DNA of 64,000 nucleotides from Treponema sp. (GTDB lineage: Bacteria; Spirochaetota; Spirochaetia; Treponematales; Treponemataceae), in contig JAHAZL010000056.1 of the NCBI GenBank assembly GCA_018384055.1, positions 1 to 64,000 of the forward strand, read 5' to 3'. The notes under the pieces are model-generated. The model worked only from the letters and a program-made list of their open reading frames with translations. It ran no database searches and was not told the origin of the DNA. Numbering within the stretch: the stretch's first letter is position 1; each line of letters opens with the position of its first letter. Below are positions 61,008 to 64,000 of the stretch, piece by piece. The translations under genes and the position numbers were made by a program.

Positions 61008-61036
61008 ATTATATAGGTAAAAATATCTATTTTCAA
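61008..61036 (-). promoter_or_regulatory. Promoter of the CoA-dehydratase activase gene
   Basis: TTGAAA (61031-61036), 17-bp spacer, TATAAT (61008-61013) on the minus strand. The start is ~61001, giving a ~14-nt leader. Confidence 0.72.
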
Positions 61037-61053
61037 TGGTGACTGGTGATATG

Positions 61054-61141
61054 AGGGGTGTGTCCCTGACGAAAGTTAGGGGTCTGTCCCCTCTGACATA
61101 TTTTCATTGGGTTCTGAGGGGTCTGTCCCCTCTGACATATA
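61054..61141. repeat. Three copies of an AGGGGTCTGTCCCCT repeat
   Basis: Copies begin at 61054 (degenerate, AGGGGTGTGTCCCT), 61078 and 61117. The last two share 24 of 25 bases through CTGACATAT. Each core has 6-bp inverted arms GAGGGG/CCCCTC or 5-bp AGGGG/CCCCT. They separate the divergent activase and methyltransferase genes. Confidence 0.85.
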
Positions 61142-61144
61142 AAA

Positions 61145-61173
61145 TTGCTTTTTTTCCGTTTTATCTCTATACT
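61145..61173 (+). promoter_or_regulatory. Promoter of the DNA methyltransferase, leaderless geometry
   Basis: TTGCTT (61145-61150), 17-bp spacer, TATACT (61168-61173). The predicted +1 is 61180 and the ATG is at 61181. Confidence 0.55.
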
Positions 61174-61180
61174 GAACGGC

Positions 61181-62278
61181 ATGGCGGAAAACAACGACTT
61201 CCTTACGACCCAGATAATCACATATATAGGAAACAAAAGAATCCTCATCGGGTACATTCAGAAGGAAATTGAACTCATAAAGGCAAAACTCAACAAGAAA
61301 AAGCTTGTTACCGCCGACCTTTTTTCCGGAAGCGGTATCGTTGCCCGCATGCTCAAGCAGCATTCATCCCTTGTAATCGCCAATGACCTTGAAAATTACA
61401 GCCGAATCCTCAATTCCTGCTACCTTTTCAACAGGCGTGAATTTGATGCCGACAGGTATTTTGATCTTAGAAATGTCCTGGAAAAAGAATTTTTTGAGGT
61501 AAAAACTCCGGGAATCATCTGCGAAAACTACGCCCCCAAGGACACAAACGACATAAAGGCCGGCGAAAGGGCCTTTTACACCCGCGAAAACGCAGAAAGA
61601 ATCGATACTTACAGAAAATTGATAGAAAAAGTTGATGAAGAATACAGGAATTTCTTTCTTGCACCTCTTTTAACGGAAGCCAGCATCCATGTGAATACAA
61701 GCGGAGTCTTCAAAGGCTTTTACAAGGACAAAAAGACAGGTATCGGGTGCTTCGGAGGAACAGGAAAGAACGCACTCACAAGAATCATGGGTCAGGTTGA
61801 ACTTCCAGTGCCTGTTTTCAGCAACTATTCAAGCAAAATGCAGCTATTCCAGCAGGATACCGTGGAACTTTCTGCAGAACTAAAGAAAATCGACATTGCA
61901 TACCTTGATCCGCCATACAACCAGCACCCTTACGGAAGCAATTACTTCATGCTGAATCTCATTGCGGACAATTCGATTCCGGATGTAAAGCTAAGCAAAG
62001 TCTCGGGCATCCCATGCAACTGGAACAGGTCCAAATTCAACAAAAAAGCATACGCACTGTATTCCATGGACAAAATCATTGCCAATCTCGATGCAAAATA
62101 CACAATTGTTTCCTATAATAATGAAGGTTTCATCGAATTTGACGAAATGAAGAACATGCTGAAAAAATACGGCAAGGTAAAGACGGTAGAAATCCTATAC
62201 AACACCTTCCGCGGAAGCCGCAACCTTAAAAACCGCGACATTCATGTAAACGAATTTCTCTTTGTTCTGGAAAAATAA
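61181..62278 (+). CDS. Orphan DNA adenine-N6 methyltransferase (D12 class)
   Basis: This 365-residue SAM-dependent enzyme has IITYIGNKRILIGYI and the SAM motif DLFSGSGIVAR near the N-terminus, and the catalytic DPPYNQHPYGSNYF at ~245, the order of alpha-class (D12) adenine methyltransferases. The target site cannot be read. No restriction endonuclease gene lies nearby, so it is an orphan that may act in regulation or as an antirestriction remnant. The frame extends 12 codons upstream, but MAENNDFLTTQ fits both the family and the leaderless promoter. Repeats at 61054-61141 and 62288-62435 flank it, suggesting a mobile or transferred segment. Confidence 0.88.
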   Translation: MAENNDFLTTQIITYIGNKRILIGYIQKEIELIKAKLNKKKLVTADLFSGSGIVARMLKQHSSLVIANDLENYSRILNSCYLFNRREFDADRYFDLRNVLEKEFFEVKTPGIICENYAPKDTNDIKAGERAFYTRENAERIDTYRKLIEKVDEEYRNFFLAPLLTEASIHVNTSGVFKGFYKDKKTGIGCFGGTGKNALTRIMGQVELPVPVFSNYSSKMQLFQQDTVELSAELKKIDIAYLDPPYNQHPYGSNYFMLNLIADNSIPDVKLSKVSGIPCNWNRSKFNKKAYALYSMDKIIANLDAKYTIVSYNNEGFIEFDEMKNMLKKYGKVKTVEILYNTFRGSRNLKNRDIHVNEFLFVLEK

Positions 62279-62287
62279 ACCGCACAT

Positions 62288-62435
62288 GGATTGCTTCGTC
62301 AAAGGCTCCTCGCAATGACAAAAAAAATGACATGGCAACGGGGACAGACCCCTATTAATCAGGATTGCTTCGTCGCAGGCTCCTCGCAATGACGAAAAAA
62401 ACGACATGGCAACGGGGACAGCCCCCTATTAATCT
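62288..62435. repeat. 74-bp tandem duplication with GGGGACAG and GATTGCTTCGTC motifs
   Basis: Two direct copies begin at 62288 and 62362 (period exactly 74), differing at a few positions. Each holds ATTGCTTCGTC...CCTCGCAATGAC, a type of dispersed bacterial repeat, and CGGGGACAGxCCCC, the inverse of the core repeated at 61078. No coding capacity. Confidence 0.9.
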
Positions 62436-62441
62436 ACGTAC

Positions 62442-62487
62442 AAAAAAAATCCCCCGGCAGCCTGCAATCGCAAGACCGTCCGGAGGA
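62442..62487 (-). terminator. Terminator downstream of ilvE
   Basis: On the minus strand TCCTCCGG pairs with CCGGGGGA (one G-U) around a 22-nt loop that can itself fold, followed by eight Ts. It is 30 bp past the ilvE stop. Confidence 0.82.
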
Positions 62488-62516
62488 CTAAATTATGAAT
62501 TATGCATTCTTAATTA

Positions 62517-63539
62517 TTAATTGATTTCAACAACCCATCCTTCTGGTCCCTTTACAGTTCCCATCTGGATGCCCGTCAAAGTCTCGCGAAGCTTCTGCAT
62601 GACTGGACCGATGTTTTCCATTCCGCTTGGAAGCATGATTGACTTTCCGTGGTCGTCGATCTGTCCGATTGGAGAAATAACGGCTGCAGTACCGCAAAGA
62701 CCGCATTCAACGAACTTCTTGAGTTCCTTCTTGTTTACCTTGCGTTCTTCAACCTTCATGCCGAGGATGTCCTTTGCAACTGTAATCAAAGAACGGCGTG
62801 TGATTGAAGGAAGGATTGAACCAGACTTTGGAGTAATGAGAGTACCCTTCTTGTCAACGAAGAGGATGTTTGCTCCACCAGTTTCTTCAATATAAGTATG
62901 TGTTGCAGGGTCTGTGTACATGTTTTCTGCATATCCGCAGTTGTGTGCATCCACGATGTTGTAGAGAGACATTGCGTAGTTGAGACCAGCCTTGATGTCA
63001 CCTGTTCCGTGAGGAGCTGCACGGTCGCGGTCAGAAATGCGAACCTTGATTGGCTTTACTCCGCCCTTAAAGTATGGTCCTACTGGAGTTACAAGAATAC
63101 GGAACTGGAATTCTGTAGCAGGCTTAACACCGATAACTGCATTTGAACCGAACATGAATGGACGGATGTAAAGTGTAGCGCCGCTTCCGTAAGGTGGAAC
63201 ATAGTCAAGGTTTGCCTTAACAACATCGATTACAGCCTGAATGAACTTTTCCTTTGGGAAAACAGGCATTTCAAGGCGAGTACAGCTGTCTGCCATGCGG
63301 TCAGCGTTGAGGTCAGGTCTGAATGTAACGACTTTTCCGTCTGAAGTTGTATATGCTTTAAGTCCTTCGAAACATGTCTGTGCATACTGAAGGACGCAGG
63401 CGCATTCGCTCATTGTGATTGTGTGGTTAGAAGTAAGAGTTCCTTCATCCCAAGCACCGTCTTTCCAGTTTGCTACGAAACTCTTGCTTGTTTCCATGTA
63501 GCCGAAAGGCAAGTTGCCCCAGTCGATGTCTTTTGCCAT
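62517..63539 (-). CDS. ilvE: Branched-chain amino-acid aminotransferase
   Basis: This 340-residue fold-IV PLP enzyme transfers the amino group between glutamate and the 2-oxo acids of Leu, Ile and Val. It shows CVLQYAQTCFEGLKAY, the PLP-lysine region GTGDIKAGLNYAMSLYN (~190), EETGGANILFVDKKG and CGTAAVISPIG. Length is normal. AGAGG precedes the ATG. It is flanked by terminators on both sides, so it is transcribed alone. Confidence 0.95.
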   Translation of the reverse strand: MAKDIDWGNLPFGYMETSKSFVANWKDGAWDEGTLTSNHTITMSECACVLQYAQTCFEGLKAYTTSDGKVVTFRPDLNADRMADSCTRLEMPVFPKEKFIQAVIDVVKANLDYVPPYGSGATLYIRPFMFGSNAVIGVKPATEFQFRILVTPVGPYFKGGVKPIKVRISDRDRAAPHGTGDIKAGLNYAMSLYNIVDAHNCGYAENMYTDPATHTYIEETGGANILFVDKKGTLITPKSGSILPSITRRSLITVAKDILGMKVEERKVNKKELKKFVECGLCGTAAVISPIGQIDDHGKSIMLPSGMENIGPVMQKLRETLTGIQMGTVKGPEGWVVEIN

Positions 63540-63559
63540 AAAAGTACCTCTTGAAGATA

Positions 63560-63604
63560 AAAAATAAAGTGGAACTTAAAAAACTTAAGTTTATTAAAGT
63601 CCAC
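63560..63604 (-). terminator. Candidate terminator of the histidine-kinase gene
   Basis: On the minus strand GTGGACTTTAA pairs with TTAAGTTCCAC (one mismatch) around a 14-nt loop, followed by TTTATTTTTT. It lies between the kinase stop and ilvE, and could also be part of the ilvE leader. Confidence 0.5.
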
Positions 63605-63697
63605 AAAAAAATAATATCACTACGAAAAAAAAATGTAAAATGAATTCTCCAGGATTAAAGAAATCCTTTATTAAAAAAAATCCGCCAGCAAAAAAAA

Positions 63698-64000
63698 TCA
63701 ATTGTTCGAAGGAATCGTAATAAGAACTTCCGTACCTGCATTTACGATGCTTTTCACATCCATGGTGCCGTTGCAAATTTTTTCAATGCGGAATTTAGTG
63801 TTTTCAATGCCAAGATGTTTTCTTTTTGTGTCCTTTGGTTTTGTCACGTCAAAACCGACTCCGTCATCCTTTACGGAAATGAAAATTTTTCCATCCTTTT
63901 CCCAGGTAGAAATCCTTATGGTCCCACCGGACTTCTTTGCCCTAAGTCCATGCTGAATAGAATTTTCAACGATAGGCTGAAGTATCAAAGGAGGGACTGA
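63698..64000 (-). CDS. LytS/YesM-type sensor histidine kinase, C-terminal fragment
   Basis: Only the last ~100 residues are in the window; the N-terminus lies beyond base 64000. The sequence VPPLILQPIVENSIQHGL is the N-box of the LytS/YesM class, followed by the G-box DDGVGFD and KHLGIENTKFRIE. It is the ATP-binding HATPase_c half; the His-containing dimerisation part and sensor are missing. A response regulator is expected nearby but is not in the window. Confidence 0.9.
   Translation of the reverse strand, partial: SVPPLILQPIVENSIQHGLRAKKSGGTIRISTWEKDGKIFISVKDDGVGFDVTKPKDTKRKHLGIENTKFRIEKICNGTMDVKSIVNAGTEVLITIPSNN

Noticed and set aside
61181..62516. A restriction-modification system
   Set aside because: Only a methyltransferase is present; the remaining 238 bases hold repeats and a terminator, no endonuclease.
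1..64000. Prophage, insertion sequence or replication origin
   Set aside because: No integrase, transposase, phage structural gene, DnaA boxes or partition genes were recognised. Only short repeats were found.

Overview
The window reads as a chromosomal segment of a Treponema-type spirochaete. The gene order rpsO-pnp next to truB/ribF, rbfA, infB, nusA and rimP is treponemal. So are the orphan sugar-ABC ATPase, the fused IspD-IspF, the CarD regulator, the giant CoA-dehydratase activase and the many spirochaete-type secreted proteins of unknown function. A GH5 endoglucanase hints at a gut or rumen host-associated species, which is an inference. By eye the DNA is moderately AT-rich, and SD-plus-sigma70 signals are easy to read. 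No gene-free stretch exceeds 300 bases.

Layout. 1-6187 (minus): the start of a DAHP synthase (cut by the window edge), metY, an RNase II-family enzyme, a UgpC/MsmK-type ATPase and a DUF554 membrane protein. 6213-6387: a tRNA-Leu(GAG) with its own promoter and terminator. 6430-13514 (minus): one tightly packed operon, M16 protease, dut, lptF-like, lptG-like, tgt and a secreted HEAT-repeat protein. 13625-25025 (minus): the translation/transcription cluster rimP-nusA-infB-rbfA, a MATE exporter, a TruB-RibF fusion, rpsO and pnp. 25145-29422 (minus): mcsA-mcsB-clpC. The McsB homologue has lost its active-site Cys and ATP-binding Arg residues. 29439-37739 (minus): Cas2-like protein, prfB, secreted protein, ftsY, unknown protein and a Lol-type ABC exporter. 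37818-41886 (plus): a secreted Fn3/TPR protein, GH5 endoglucanase, CarD and IspDF. 41976-47540 (minus): a 1854-residue membrane-anchored coiled-coil protein ending in an HTH-like motif. 47588-56317 (minus): a HAD phosphatase behind an ExbB-ExbD-TonB unit co-transcribed with a predicted outer-membrane barrel, a TPR protein and another secreted protein. 56401-60987 (minus): a 1528-residue 2-hydroxyacyl-CoA dehydratase activase. 61054-62435 (plus): an orphan adenine-DNA methyltransferase flanked by repeats. 62517-64000 (minus): ilvE and the C-terminus of a LytS-type histidine kinase.

The most striking pattern is regulatory. At least five genes without Shine-Dalgarno sequences (M16 protease, Cas2-like, carD, HAD phosphatase, DNA methyltransferase) have promoter-like elements whose predicted transcription start falls 0-3 nt before the start codon. 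This suggests a set of leaderless mRNAs. The second is a McsA/pseudo-McsB/ClpC quality-control unit. The third is the giant coiled-coil protein, which I could not assign to a known family. Promoters, terminators and leaders were read by eye and need experimental support.
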